Below the pieces are notes generated by a model, which was not told where the DNA came from, searched no databases, and saw nothing but the letters and a program-made list of their open reading frames with translations. This document shows, one piece after another, positions 25,885 through 35,958 of a stretch of DNA of 64,000 nt. This stretch comes from CAWAXW01 sp963786155 (GTDB lineage: Bacteria; Actinomycetota; CADDZG01; WHSQ01), in NCBI GenBank assembly GCA_963786155.1, contig CAWAXW010000006.1, positions 930,001-994,000 of the forward strand, in the 5' to 3' direction. Both the position numbers and the translations under genes were made by a program. Every line of letters starts with the position of its first letter. Positions within the stretch are counted from its first letter, which is position 1.

Positions 25885-27313
25885 TCTCAAGCCTTCACGC
25901 CTGCGCGCCGCGCTGGCCTTAGTCGGAGCGGTGGCCCTCGTCTCGACGGCTCAGACCTTCGCCGTCGCAAAGCCCGGTGCGCCGGCAAAGCCGCCGCGGA
26001 AGGGGGCCGCGCACGCGGTCGTCGCCGTCATCGACACCGGCATCAACCCCTACCACCTGACCTTCAGGGACAAGTCGCCGCTGGCGCAGAAGCATCCCTC
26101 GACCTACATACCCGGGTTCCCGAAGGATGCTGAGGCGCTGAGGCTGACATTCGACGCTGCAAACCTCCCGGAGGCCCTCAAGGCCGACTGCGAGAGGGTG
26201 TGGAAGAAGGTCGAGCCCGGGAAGCTGTACTGGTTCCCCGGCACCAAGATCATCGGTGGCATCACCTTCCAGGAGAAGAATGGCGACCCCTGCCTGCTTT
26301 CGGGCGGCGGTTCCATCCTGGACATCAACGGCCACGGCACGATGACGGCGTCTCGAGCCGGCTCTTTCGAATACGGAGCCTGCAAGGAGTGCCGGATCGT
26401 CGGCATCCAGTTCTCGGCGAGCGTGACCGAGACGCAGGACGCACTGGATTCGATCAATTGGGCCGCCGACAACGCCAACTGGATCGACGCGCAGTCGAAC
26501 TCGTGGGGTCCTTTCGTGCCTGCATGGGAGCCGACCGGCTCGACCATGGTGACCGCGGGCCCCGAACTTGTTCGAGCGGTCGAAGAGACGGCCCAGAAGC
26601 ATCTGGCGTTCTGGGCATCGGGGAACGGTGCAGCATTCCGTGGTGGGGCTCTCGGCCATCCGACGCTACTGAGCCCGCACCTCACCCCGTCGGCGATCAT
26701 GGTCGGGGGTGTCGACTCGGGCTTCGTCAATGTCTGGCCGGGTTTCCCCGGGCATGTCGTGTCCGACTCGTGCAACTGCTGGGCGGCTCACAACGACTCG
26801 ATCGATAAGTCGGACGAGAAGGTGGGTAGCGGGACGTCGTCGGCCACCCCATTCGTCGCCGGTGGCGCTGTGTATGAGCTCCTGAAGGCGCGCGAGATCC
26901 TCGGCGATACGAGCACCGGGGTCGAGGATGGCGTCGTTGCCCGTGGGCCGAAGGGTCTGGTGAAGGCGGGCCCGCTCGCGGATGGTGAGTTCACTCTCGA
27001 GGAGTGGAAGCGTCTCGTTCTGGTGAGCGCGACCGAGCGGCCCGAAGCGCAGTTCGAAGACGGTCCACCGTGCGATGCGGTCGACGGCACCGGCCTCTAC
27101 AGCGCGACACCAATCGCATGGAGCCAGGTTCCGGATGAGTATCCCGAGTACGTCCATATCGGTTACGGGGCGGTGGATCGGCCGGCGATGGAGCTTGCTC
27201 TCGAGATCCTCTTAGGCAATGCAGAGGCGCCCGACCGAGCAGACACCGACGAGTTCTTCGCCTACGACCGCCAGGCGCGCGAGACGACCTATGGGGTGTT
27301 CTCTAGTCCCTAG
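25881..27313 (+). CDS. secreted S8 (subtilisin-like) serine protease
   Basis: About 475 aa. Catalytic triad: Asp in VVAVIDTGINPYH, His in DINGHGTMTASRAG, Ser in GSGTSSATPFVAGGA; the oxyanion Asn lies in FWASGNGAAFRG. The clean open frame starts at GTG 25931, but in-frame upstream codons encode LKPSRLRAALALVGAVALV, a signal peptide. Deleting no more than one base after ATG 25881 explains this, so I place the start there, overlapping the previous stop. Two Cys pairs (CKEC, CNC). Coupling to a lysine-rich secreted protein suggests shared function or substrate; inference. Confidence 0.88.
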
Positions 27314-27337
27314 CCTTAGGGTCCGGCCTCAGCTCGA

Positions 27338-28444
27338 CTATGGGGAGCTCGTGGGCTCAGCGGGGGGTGTCTGGATCGTGACCAGCAACTCTTCGAGCGC
27401 GGCTAGCGTCGCCGCGTCTACCGCTCCGGTTGCCTCGATGCCGAGGTCCTTCTGGAACTGCTTGAGCGCCTCTTCGAGCTCGGGAGTCCACTCTCCGTCG
27501 ATCGCGCCGGGCCAGTAGCCGGCCAGTTTCAGTGCAGTCTGGATGGAGCTGGCAGCGACCAGTTCGCCGGCGGCAGTGGCCTGGCCCTTTCCGGCCAGGG
27601 CGTCATCCAAGGCAGCCCTCGTAGCGAGATCGACCAGGCCCGTGACCCGCAAGCCTGCGTCGGCCTGGAGAGCCTCGACCGCGGCCACGGTCTCGGGGCC
27701 GTAGACGCCGTCGACCTCTCCAGCGAGGTAACCGGCCGTCTTCAGCTCCGTTTGGAGCGCGACGGTGTACCCGCGCAGAGCGGCCGCCGCTTCGGCGGCG
27801 TCCTCGTCGGCGAGACAGCCGGCATCGGCGAACAGGTTGATCCAAGCGACCTCGAGAGCGAACGCGGCCGAGTTGAACTCTTCGGTTGCTTCCGAGAGCG
27901 GCGTCTGATCCGTGATGCCTCTCGAAACGGCCTCGAGGTCCTCCTCGGCTGTTTTCACACGATCGACCGACGCCTCCGGGACCGACGGCTCGGACGAGGG
28001 CGCGGGCTTCACCTTTTTCCCCGAGTCTTTGGCCTCCGCAAGGGCCTTGCGCGCCTCGATGAGCTCTGCGTTCGCAGCGTTCACGGCGTCGTGGGCGTCG
28101 AGGACCGCATGAGCGGCGTCGACCGTGGTGTCTCTCGGTCGTCCCAGGTCGGCTCCCAGTGTCTCGATATCGCCGACGGTCGCGGCCTTGTCGTCGAAGC
28201 CCTTGCCGTATCGGTCTATCGCGGTGATGTACTCAGCAGCCTCGGCACAGAAAGCGGCGCCGGCTTCTTTGAGAGCGGTTTCCGTATCGGCAAGCGCATC
28301 CTGTGCGTTCGTCACTCGTCTTTGGGCGGCCTCGACGCCATCCGCGGATTCGGAACATCCCGAGGCGAGCACGGCGGCGGCGAGCAGGGCTACTCCTAAG
28401 AAGCGCCGTGTGCTCGACGAGGTGCGCGTGCGAAACGCATACAT
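27338..28444 (-). CDS. lipoprotein with two peptidoglycan-binding domains
   Basis: 368 aa. Lipobox LASGC with lipidated Cys at about residue 30. Residues 35-215 are Ala/Glu-rich and helical, likely a coiled-coil stalk. Two PG_binding_1 repeats follow: LQTELKTAGYLAGEVDGVYG through LVDLATRAALDDAL, and IQTALKLAGYWPGAIDGEW through VDAATLAALEELL. It would bridge the membrane and the cell wall. Convergent with the S8 protease, 24 bases apart. Confidence 0.9.
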   Translation of the reverse strand: MYAFRTRTSSSTRRFLGVALLAAAVLASGCSESADGVEAAQRRVTNAQDALADTETALKEAGAAFCAEAAEYITAIDRYGKGFDDKAATVGDIETLGADLGRPRDTTVDAAHAVLDAHDAVNAANAELIEARKALAEAKDSGKKVKPAPSSEPSVPEASVDRVKTAEEDLEAVSRGITDQTPLSEATEEFNSAAFALEVAWINLFADAGCLADEDAAEAAAALRGYTVALQTELKTAGYLAGEVDGVYGPETVAAVEALQADAGLRVTGLVDLATRAALDDALAGKGQATAAGELVAASSIQTALKLAGYWPGAIDGEWTPELEEALKQFQKDLGIEATGAVDAATLAALEELLVTIQTPPAEPTSSP

Positions 28445-28456
28445 CCGGATATGACT

Positions 28457-28900
28457 CTAGTTCGTGAGGGCGCTCGGGTCTATCTCGATCGATCCTCTGC
28501 CTGCGGATGCTGTGATTCGTGCTTCGACGCCGTCGGGGATCGAATCGAACGGCTCGGGAGGGACCACCAGCACGGGGATCGAGACTCCGTAGAGCTCGAA
28601 CGCGACGAGCGCGCCGAGGGCCACGATCCCGTCGGCCGTTTTCATCACGATCGCGGCGGGCGCGGTCCCCAGACGGATGGCCTCCGCTAGGACGCTGCTC
28701 GATGAGCTCGAGCCACGGCCGGATGGCATGACCAACACGCGGCCGGTAACGATCGCGCCGGCTTGAGGATGTCGCCGGTCGATGATCGCGCCGCTCTCGG
28801 CGTCGATCCCTCCCCAGAAGCTCAGCGGTTGTTCGGCGCGCAGGACGAGGCCGGTCGCGCTGCCGCCATTCAGGACACGTCCTTCAATCCCAGATGTCAT
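28457..28900 (-). CDS. aconitase X small (swivel) subunit
   Basis: 147 aa DUF126-type swivel domain: GRVLNGGSATGLVLRAEQPL, SFWGGIDAESGAIIDRRHP, then VMPSGRGSSSSSSVLAEAIR (the GRGSS phosphate/substrate loop) and GTAPAAIVMKTAD. It partners with the large subunit encoded just upstream, which it overlaps by 17 bases. In other organisms the pair dehydrates cis-3-hydroxy-L-proline or, in archaea, phosphomevalonate. Confidence 0.9.
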   Translation of the reverse strand: MTSGIEGRVLNGGSATGLVLRAEQPLSFWGGIDAESGAIIDRRHPQAGAIVTGRVLVMPSGRGSSSSSSVLAEAIRLGTAPAAIVMKTADGIVALGALVAFELYGVSIPVLVVPPEPFDSIPDGVEARITASAGRGSIEIDPSALTN

Positions 28901-30134
28901 GGCTATTCAATCGCTCGCCCGCGACGGCGGTTTCGACGCAAGTGGATATGGACGCGAAGACGACTTCGACGCCGAGATTCCCGGGCGCGTAATACGCCCA
29001 CTTCGCTGAATCGGTCATGACGACACGCACGTCGCGGTGCAGTATCGGAGTGATGTAGGTGCATGTGTCCGTGACGAATCGCACGCCGGCCCCGGTGAGG
29101 CGAGCGGCGAGACCACGCTCCTCGATCGCACGAAGCACATCCCGCCCAGTCGACGCGTAGAAGACAACGTCTTCGGCTACTCCACGATCGCCGAAGAGAT
29201 CGGCGAGCCTCTCTAGCTCGGCGACCGACATGTGAGGTGTGCCGACGCTGATCGCGTCGATCGCTCCTTCCTGCGCAGTCGACAGTTCGCGCAGAGCTCC
29301 CGTCATTTCCTCTTCGGTCACGGCGTGGAGCTCCGTGTCCTTGCCCTGAAGCGCGTCGTCTTTGGAGGGTGCTTCCGGAGTGATACCGATCGCGTGGAAG
29401 AGCGCGACCGCGCCGGATGAAGCGGCGGCCGCCCCAAAGGCCTTCAGTTCGTCCTCGGAAGCTGCCGTGAGACCTTCGATCGCCGGGACGCGACTCCCGG
29501 CCACGCGTCCCACCAGATGCCCCAGCACGGGGAAGAACAACGCGCTCGACCTGATGCGCTCGGGCAGCCGACGCACGTCGAAGACGATCGTCGCCGCGCG
29601 CTCGTCCCTCAGGTGGAGGCCGGCCTCGGGTACGCGGCCCGTCAGGGCCGCCGAGATATCGAGAAAGTCTCCGTACCTATCGGTTCGCGCTCCGAGCACC
29701 GAGTTCGCGAACACGATCGCGTTCGACTCGGCCCACGCGATGTGCTCGCCCAATGCGGGGCGATCCCGCAGCTGGTACGGCGCGCACGTCCAGGTCTGAC
29801 GGCAGCCCATCTCGACGTACTGGTCCATCAGTCGCCGCGCAGCTGCGGCGGTCTCCCGATCTCCTCGATAGAGATCGGGATGGATCAGATCCAGGCTCGA
29901 CACATTGAGCGTCGTCGGGATCCGGACCTTCCCGCCCGAACTTGCGAGGCGAGCCGCGAAGTCGAGACCCGCCTGTCCGTGATAGAGCCCGCCGTCGATG
30001 TGAGCGGAAGAGACGTCGAGCATCCGAGGCGCTCCCGAGATCTCTCCCATCTTGACCAGGAGCTTCATCGCGAGCGCCAGGCCCTCGCCTTTGGCCCCCG
30101 ATAGGCAGGCGCGGTCCCAGTCGCTCAGCTCCAT
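28884..30134 (-). CDS. aconitase X catalytic subunit
   Basis: 416 aa from ATG 30134 (MELSDWDRACLSGAKGEGLA); an upstream in-frame start at 30203 would add an unconserved tail. DUF521/AcnX motifs: DVSSAHIDGGLYHGQAGLDF, the cysteine in GCRQTWTCAPYQ, ESNAIVFANSVLGARTDRYG, and the C-terminal FVTDTCTYITPIL plus STCVETAVAG. These cysteines bind an Fe-S cluster for dehydration without citrate. Hydroxyproline or related catabolism is the likeliest bacterial role; no proline racemase or reductase gene is adjacent to confirm it. Confidence 0.92.
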   Translation of the reverse strand: MELSDWDRACLSGAKGEGLALAMKLLVKMGEISGAPRMLDVSSAHIDGGLYHGQAGLDFAARLASSGGKVRIPTTLNVSSLDLIHPDLYRGDRETAAAARRLMDQYVEMGCRQTWTCAPYQLRDRPALGEHIAWAESNAIVFANSVLGARTDRYGDFLDISAALTGRVPEAGLHLRDERAATIVFDVRRLPERIRSSALFFPVLGHLVGRVAGSRVPAIEGLTAASEDELKAFGAAAASSGAVALFHAIGITPEAPSKDDALQGKDTELHAVTEEEMTGALRELSTAQEGAIDAISVGTPHMSVAELERLADLFGDRGVAEDVVFYASTGRDVLRAIEERGLAARLTGAGVRFVTDTCTYITPILHRDVRVVMTDSAKWAYYAPGNLGVEVVFASISTCVETAVAGERLNSHDIWD

Positions 30135-30284
30135 ATGTCGGACCCTAAGTCCGGCCACCTCGGGTGAAGGAGACCTAGGGATGCCGTCGAACAGAGCAAC
30201 CAAAGCCCGGCTTCGCTGGAGCCTTAGCGCGCGCTCTATAAGAAGCCGATTTTCAGGTCCAAGGATTTAGGAAGGTGGCGGCAG

Positions 30285-32671
30285 ATGCTAGGTATCACTC
30301 GGGCAACGAGCACTTCGGCGGGACGCAGGCGAGCAGGCGCGATCGTTGTGACCGCCGGGCTCCTCATCAGCTCCTTTGCGGGCACGAGCGTCACCGCCGC
30401 GGCAGCAACGTCCAGCGTCAACGCGGTCGGCAGCGTCGAGCAGGTCTACGTCACCGGCCTCACGCCCGGCGCGCAGGCGTCTCTCCTCGGCCCCGCAGGC
30501 GAGCCCCTGAAAACGCAGACCGTCAACTCGCTCGGCGGGCTCCTGTTCCGCGAGGTTCCGCCGGGCGAGGGATACCGCGTGGAGTCCGAGGGGGTCCAGT
30601 CGGACCCGCTCGTGGTGCACAACGACGATCCGGCGCCGTGGGACCCGAGCATCTACAACCAATCGATCCCGAGCCAGCGGCTACCGTACCTGACCACCCG
30701 CGACGGGACGAAGCTCGCCCTCACGCGTGCACCTGCCGACGAGCCCCGCCACCCTCCCCGTTCCCAAGCATCCGGGGCCGCTACCGGATGGCCACGGCGC
30801 CCCGTTCCTTCCGCCGTACCCGACGCTGATCGAGTACTCGGGCTACGCGTACGCCAAGCCCGATGGCCCGCAGAGCGGCATCGCCGTCCTCGCGAACGCG
30901 ATGGGCTTCGCCGTCGTCGACATCCAGATGCGCGGGACCGGTTGCTCGGGCGGCGCCTTCGACTTCTTCGAGCCGCTGCAGAGCCTCGACGGCTACGACA
31001 TCGTCGAGACGATCGCCAACCAGCCGTGGGTCAAGGGCAACAAGGTCGGCATGATGGGGATCTCCTACGGCGGTATCAGCCAGCTGTTCACCGCGCAGCT
31101 CCAGCCGCCGTCGCTCGCGGCGATCTCTCCGCTGTCGGTCCTCGACGCAACTGCGACGACGCTCTATCCCGGCGGCAACCTCAACACCGGCTTCGCCGCC
31201 GCCTGGGCCGCGGAGCGTCAGAGGGAAGCACAGGCCGCCGGCCCCGAGCAGGGCCAGCGGATACGCCTGGGACCGGATCCAGGACGGCGACACGACCTGT
31301 GCCGAGAACCAGGCGCTGCACCCCGAGGCCGCAGACCTGGCAGCGAAGATCGACGCCAACACTCACTACGTTCCCGAGGTCGCCGATCCGCTCGACCCCG
31401 TGACGTTCGTCGACAAGATCAACGTGCCGACGTTCCTCGTCTGCCAGTGGCAGGACGAGCAGACCGGCGGCCACTGCCCGGAGCTCGTCTCGCAAGTTCA
31501 CCGGGACGGACAAGAAGTGGTTCACGTTCACGAACGGCGCCCACATCGACTCACTCGACCCGGAGACCTACAACCGCTGGTACGACTTCCTCCAGCTGTA
31601 CGTCGCCGAGCGAGGCACCGATCGTCAAGCAAGCGCCCACCCGCGCGGCGGCTCCGGTCGATCTACCAGCTGGCGATGGGACTTCCGCAAGACAGCGTCG
31701 TCACGCTGCCGCCGGATCCGATCCAGGCGATGCCGACCTACGACCTTGCGCTCGCGGCCTTCGAGGACTTGCCGATGATCCGGGTCCTGTTCGAGAACGG
31801 CGCCGGGACCTCGCCGACCGGCCAGCAAGATCCCGGGCAATCCCTACCCGGCCTTCGAGCGCTCCTTCGACTCGTGGCCGATCCCGGGCACCGCCGCCCG
31901 GACCTGGTACTTCGGAGCCGGACGGCACGCTGTCCGACAAGCTTCCGAAGACCGCGAGCGTCGACCAGCTACACCTCGGACGCGAACGCGCTTCCCCTCA
32001 CCAACTACGCGGGCGGAACGGGCGGCGGCGGTCTGTGGGGCAACGCGTCGCAGTGGGATTGGAACTGGGAGCAGAACCCGGACGGGCACGGCCGTCTCGT
32101 ACGTCTCGGAGCCTCTGCCGACCGACACCACCGTCGTCGGCGCCGGCGCCGTCTACGCCTGGGTGCGAGTCGTCGACCCCCGACGTCGACCTCCAGGCAA
32201 CGATCAGCGAGGTCCGTCCCGACGGGAACGAGACGTTCGTGCAGAACGGCTACATGCGCGCGAGCATCCGCAAGCTCTCGACCGATTCCAACAACATGTT
32301 CAAGCGCCCGAGCACGTTGCTCAACCCGATCCCGAGCTTCCTCGCGGCCGACGCCGCGCCGATGCCGGCCGACAGCTTCGACGAAGGTCGCGATCCCGCT
32401 CTACTACCAAGGCCATGTGTACCGCGCCGGGTCGCGCATCCGCGTGACGATCGCCGGACCGAACGGCGCGCAGCCCGTGTGGTCGTTCAGCGAGTCGGTG
32501 CCGGACGGAACGTCGGACGTCTCGATCGCGTTCTCTCCGTCGCAGCCGTCGAAGCTCGTGCTCCCGGTGATCCCGGGCGTGCAGGCACCGACGGAGCTGC
32601 CGCCGTGCCCGAGCTTGCGCAACCAGCCGTGCAGGCCCTACCAGCCGATCGTGAATCGGGCGGCGCTCTAG
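30285..32671 (+). pseudogene. secreted CocE/NonD-type alpha/beta hydrolase, about eight to ten frameshifts
   Basis: Signal peptide (VVTAGLLISSFAGTSVTA) and an N-terminal beta domain (VYVTGLTPGAQASLLGPAGE) precede an X-Pro dipeptidyl-peptidase/CocE-type hydrolase. Recognisable parts in changing frames: PTLIEYSGYAYAKPDGPQSG, VDIQMRGTGCSGGAF, the nucleophile elbow MGISYGGISQLF, VTFVDKINVPTFLVCQWQDE, WFTFTNGAHIDSLDPETYNR, then a C-terminal jelly-roll (DVDLQATISEVRPDGNE, YYQGHVYRAGSRIRVTIAG). Breaks lie at about 30735, 31260, 31495, 31620, 31825, 31915, 31970, 32090 and 32390. Nearly all motifs survive, which argues for poor sequence quality rather than old decay, but the locus as written is non-coding. 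Convergent overlap with the deacetylase gene. Confidence 0.82.
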
Positions 32672-33631
32672 GGGTCTCCCGAGATCAACTTGGCGTGGAG
32701 CGCGCCGCCGGTCAGGTTGCGCGTGACCTGGATGCGACCCAGCGGCTGCTCGCTGCCCTCGCGGGCGAGGGCGTTGCGATCCTGGGTGAAGACCGCGCCG
32801 TAGCGTTCGGTCAACCACGCGAGCAGGTCATCGGGTATCAGCGGATTGTTGGTGCCGTCCTGGCCATAGTTGCCGTACGGGGGAGCGAATGCCAACGGTC
32901 GGTAGCTCGTGATCTCGTCTGCGAGCCTTTCATGGCCCCACTCGAGGTCGGAGCGCACCCGCTGCTGCCAGCCGTCGAAGTTCTCGCCCAGGTGCTCATA
33001 GGCGTAGTAGGGGCCGACATCGTCCGCGCCGGTGCCGTACTGGATGAATCGGTGGCCGCGACCCGAGTGGAGCTGGAGGATCCCATCGGTCGCTCGTCTG
33101 CAAGCGCTTGAGTTCATCCCAAGTTAGGTACTCAGGGTTGCCATCCTCGACGCGGCCGACGTCCACGAACATGACTGCATTGAACCCGAGCTTCTCCAGG
33201 ATGCCGTCGCCACCGGTCCACGAATCCAATCGGGCATCGTCGAAAGTGAGCAGGAGCGGCCTCGGGGGCAGCTTGACCGGGTCGCCATTCACGAAGCCTC
33301 GAAACGTCGTGAGGTCGATGGTCTGGTAGCCGGCGTGCTCGATCAGCGTCATCTGCTTGGCGAAGTCATCGAAACCGATCCCGTAAGAGGCGTCCTCATC
33401 ATCGGAGTGACCGCTCTCGGGCCCAATCCCGTGGTAGAGGAGCACCGGGATCTCCGATCGGTCTGGGGGTCGGGGGGCCCAGACCTCTTCCTCCTCCGCA
33501 GTGAGCACGATCTCGGGGGCGGGCCGTGGAGCCCGCGTACCCGTCTGGTCTTCTGAGGGAGAGTCCCCACAGGCGGGCAAGAAAGGGCACGCCCCGAAGA
33601 CAAGGGCGACGACCAGCCTGGAGATGCGCAC
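32668..33631 (-). CDS. polysaccharide deacetylase-like lipoprotein (one frameshift)
   Basis: About 320 aa when joined. N-terminal lipobox-like LPACGD within MRISRLVVALVFGACPFLPA. The NodB/CE4 fold is shown by IPVLLYHGIG, the metal Asp pair in LLTFDDARLDSW, the His motif in LHSGRGHRFIQYG and FAPPYGNYGQDG. The frame changes at about 33090, between LKRLQTSDRW and LQLHSGRGH. Family members remove acetyl groups from peptidoglycan, chitin or exopolysaccharide outside the membrane. The 158 bases upstream hold inverted repeats (see 33722-33768). Confidence 0.87.
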
Positions 33632-33721
33632 CTCGTAATCCTTATCTCTCAGAGCCGACTCAATGTCTTATTTCAGGAACACCGGATATGCCCCCGGTTT
33701 TCTCACTTTCGGACAAAGGGT

Positions 33722-33768
33722 GCAAGTAGTCATACAAGTAAGAAATAGGGTGCATTCCTCCTACTTGC
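33722..33768. promoter_or_regulatory. inverted repeat in the promoter region of the DUF6351 gene
   Basis: GCAAGTAG at 33722-33729 and CTACTTGC at 33761-33768 form a perfect 8-bp inverted repeat, with an additional CAAGTA copy at 33735 and a duplicated AGGGTGCA. It lies 23 bases before ATG 33791 in an AT-rich stretch. Operator or overlapping promoter; inferred. Confidence 0.35.
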
Positions 33769-33790
33769 CACCCAACCGAAAGGCAGCCCC

Positions 33791-35917
33791 ATGACCCGGC
33801 TCCGCATCCGTCCTCTGATCGCCTGCCTGGCCATTCTGGCCGGCTCATTGCCTCTCGTCGGGGAGGCGGCGGCCGATCCCGGCATCTCGATCGCGGTCTT
33901 ATCGAACCGCGCCGACCTCGTTTCCGGGGGCGATGCGCTCGTGGAGATCACGACCGAGGCAGTGGACCCCGAGACCCTCACCGTGGGACTGAACGGCGGC
34001 GACATCAGCGCCGCCTTTGACACGCGCCCTAACGGTCGGTTCCTGGGCGTCGTGACCGGATTGATCGAGGGGGACAACGTCCTGACGGCGACGACGCCCA
34101 CGGGCGAGGGAGCGCGTCTCACGATCACCAACCACCCGATCCAGGGCCCGGTCTTCTCCGGCCCCCAGCTCCAGCCGTGGGTGTGCACTACTGCCGCGAA
34201 CGGATTGGGCGAGCCGACCGACGAGCAGTGCAGCGCGCCGACCAAGATCGAGTTCTTCTACATGGCCGAAGGCGCCACGGCTCTCGCCGCGTACGACCCC
34301 GATAACCCACCCACTGATGTAGCCACGATCACGACAGATCAGGGCAACACCGTTCCGTACATCGTCAAACAGGAGACGGGTACTCAGAACCGCGGGATCT
34401 ACCGTCTCGCCGTCCTCTTCGACCCGGCACAGCCGTGGGCGCCGTGGGAGAGTCAGCCCGGCTGGAACCACAAGCTCTACTACCCCTTCGGGGCGAGCTG
34501 CGGAACTTCTTACTCGCAGTCGAGCGCCCAGAACGTTCAGAACACCAATGCTCTGTCTCGCGGCTTCATGGTCGCGACCTCGTCGCTCAACGTCCTGGCC
34601 AACAACTGCAACACGGTGCTCTCCGCCGAGACGGTGATGATGCTGAAGGAGTACATCGTCGACAACTACGGCGAGATCCGCTACACGTTCGGCACCGGCT
34701 CCTCCGGTGGCTCGATCGGACAGAACATGGTTGCGAACTCGTACCCGGGACTGCTGCAGGGGATAACCGAGGGCGCCAACTTCGCCGACACGGTGACGAC
34801 CGGGATGGAGGTCTTCGACTGTCACCTGCTGTTCCACTACTTCACGGGCAAGTCACAGTGGAACGCCGCCGCGATGGCAGCGGTGACGGGAAGCGGATCA
34901 TCGGTTGGCACGTGCGCGGGATGGGAGGCGTTCTTCTCGGCCGTCGAGAACCCGCGCGACGGGGCCGGCGTCCCGGCCGACCAGGCTTACGACCCGGAGA
35001 CCAACCCCGGGGGAGCGCGCGGCAAGTACGACGATTTCGAGCAGAACGTTTGGGGACTTCGTCCGCGCGAGGTCTGGACGCCTCAGGAGGAGGCCGCAGG
35101 ACGCGGATTCGCCAACCCCCTCTATGACAACATCGGAGTTCAGTACGGGTTGAACGCCCTCCAGGACGGGCTCATCACGACCGAGCAGTTCGTCGATCTG
35201 AACGAGAAGGTCGGCGGGTTCGACATCGACTTCAATCTGACCCCGGAGCGCTCCGAGTCGGCTCCCACCGCATCCGCCATCGCCTACGAAGCGGGCAGGA
35301 TCAACGACGGCGCTTACCTGGATCAGGTCGCCATGATCGACCAGCGCGGCACGGGCAACGTCGATCCTCTGCTGATCCACACGATGCACCACTCGTTCGC
35401 GTTGAAGGACCGGATGGAGCAGTCCAACGGCCAGGCCGACAACCATGTCGTGTGGCGGGGTGGTTCGCCGGCGCCTGTCTTCGATGTGATGGACCAGTGG
35501 CTCACGGCCGTCGAGGCGGATGACTCCGAGCTCAGCCTCGAGGAGAAGATCGTGACCAACCGTCCAGCCGAGGCCGAGGACCAGTGCTTCGTCGGAGACG
35601 AGTCCATCACCGAGAAGTCGACCTGCGACATCCTCTGGCCCTACTACGGCGCCCCGCGGATCGTGGCCGGCGAGCCGACGACACACGACAACATCAAGTG
35701 TCACCTAAAGCCGCTGGATCGCACCGATCCGGCCTACGGCCCGGTTCCGTTCCTCGATCTCCAGTGGGACCGGCTCAAGGCGGTCTTCCCCGACGGTGTC
35801 TGCGACTGGTCGAAGGATGGCGTCGATCGTCAGCAGTCGGTGCCCTGGATGACATACCAGGACGGCCCCGGCACCGGACACAGCCTGGGTCCGGCCCCCG
35901 TCTCCGAATCCCTTTAG
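33791..35917 (+). CDS. secreted DUF6351 family protein, probable alpha/beta hydrolase
   Basis: 708 aa. Signal peptide (LIACLAILAGSLPLVGEAAA). N-terminal Ig-like domain (ISIAVLSNRADLVSGGDALV), then a large domain with GTGSSGGSIGQNM, which resembles a serine-hydrolase nucleophile elbow, and a late His region (TMHHSFALKDRMEQSNGQAD). LFDPAQPWAPWESQPGWNHK and KLYYPFGASC are family-like. DUF6351 is mostly actinobacterial and its substrate is unknown. Seven or more cysteines suggest disulfides. Intact frame. Confidence 0.82.
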   Translation: MTRLRIRPLIACLAILAGSLPLVGEAAADPGISIAVLSNRADLVSGGDALVEITTEAVDPETLTVGLNGGDISAAFDTRPNGRFLGVVTGLIEGDNVLTATTPTGEGARLTITNHPIQGPVFSGPQLQPWVCTTAANGLGEPTDEQCSAPTKIEFFYMAEGATALAAYDPDNPPTDVATITTDQGNTVPYIVKQETGTQNRGIYRLAVLFDPAQPWAPWESQPGWNHKLYYPFGASCGTSYSQSSAQNVQNTNALSRGFMVATSSLNVLANNCNTVLSAETVMMLKEYIVDNYGEIRYTFGTGSSGGSIGQNMVANSYPGLLQGITEGANFADTVTTGMEVFDCHLLFHYFTGKSQWNAAAMAAVTGSGSSVGTCAGWEAFFSAVENPRDGAGVPADQAYDPETNPGGARGKYDDFEQNVWGLRPREVWTPQEEAAGRGFANPLYDNIGVQYGLNALQDGLITTEQFVDLNEKVGGFDIDFNLTPERSESAPTASAIAYEAGRINDGAYLDQVAMIDQRGTGNVDPLLIHTMHHSFALKDRMEQSNGQADNHVVWRGGSPAPVFDVMDQWLTAVEADDSELSLEEKIVTNRPAEAEDQCFVGDESITEKSTCDILWPYYGAPRIVAGEPTTHDNIKCHLKPLDRTDPAYGPVPFLDLQWDRLKAVFPDGVCDWSKDGVDRQQSVPWMTYQDGPGTGHSLGPAPVSESL

Positions 35918-35958
35918 TCACCAAGTTCGAATCGGGGGAGGCCGTCTATCGTTAGGTG

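Noticed and set aside
30727..33111. 794-aa single ORF through the CocE region into the deacetylase
   Set aside because: Only short stretches match the hydrolase; the rest is off-frame or antisense to the deacetylase gene.
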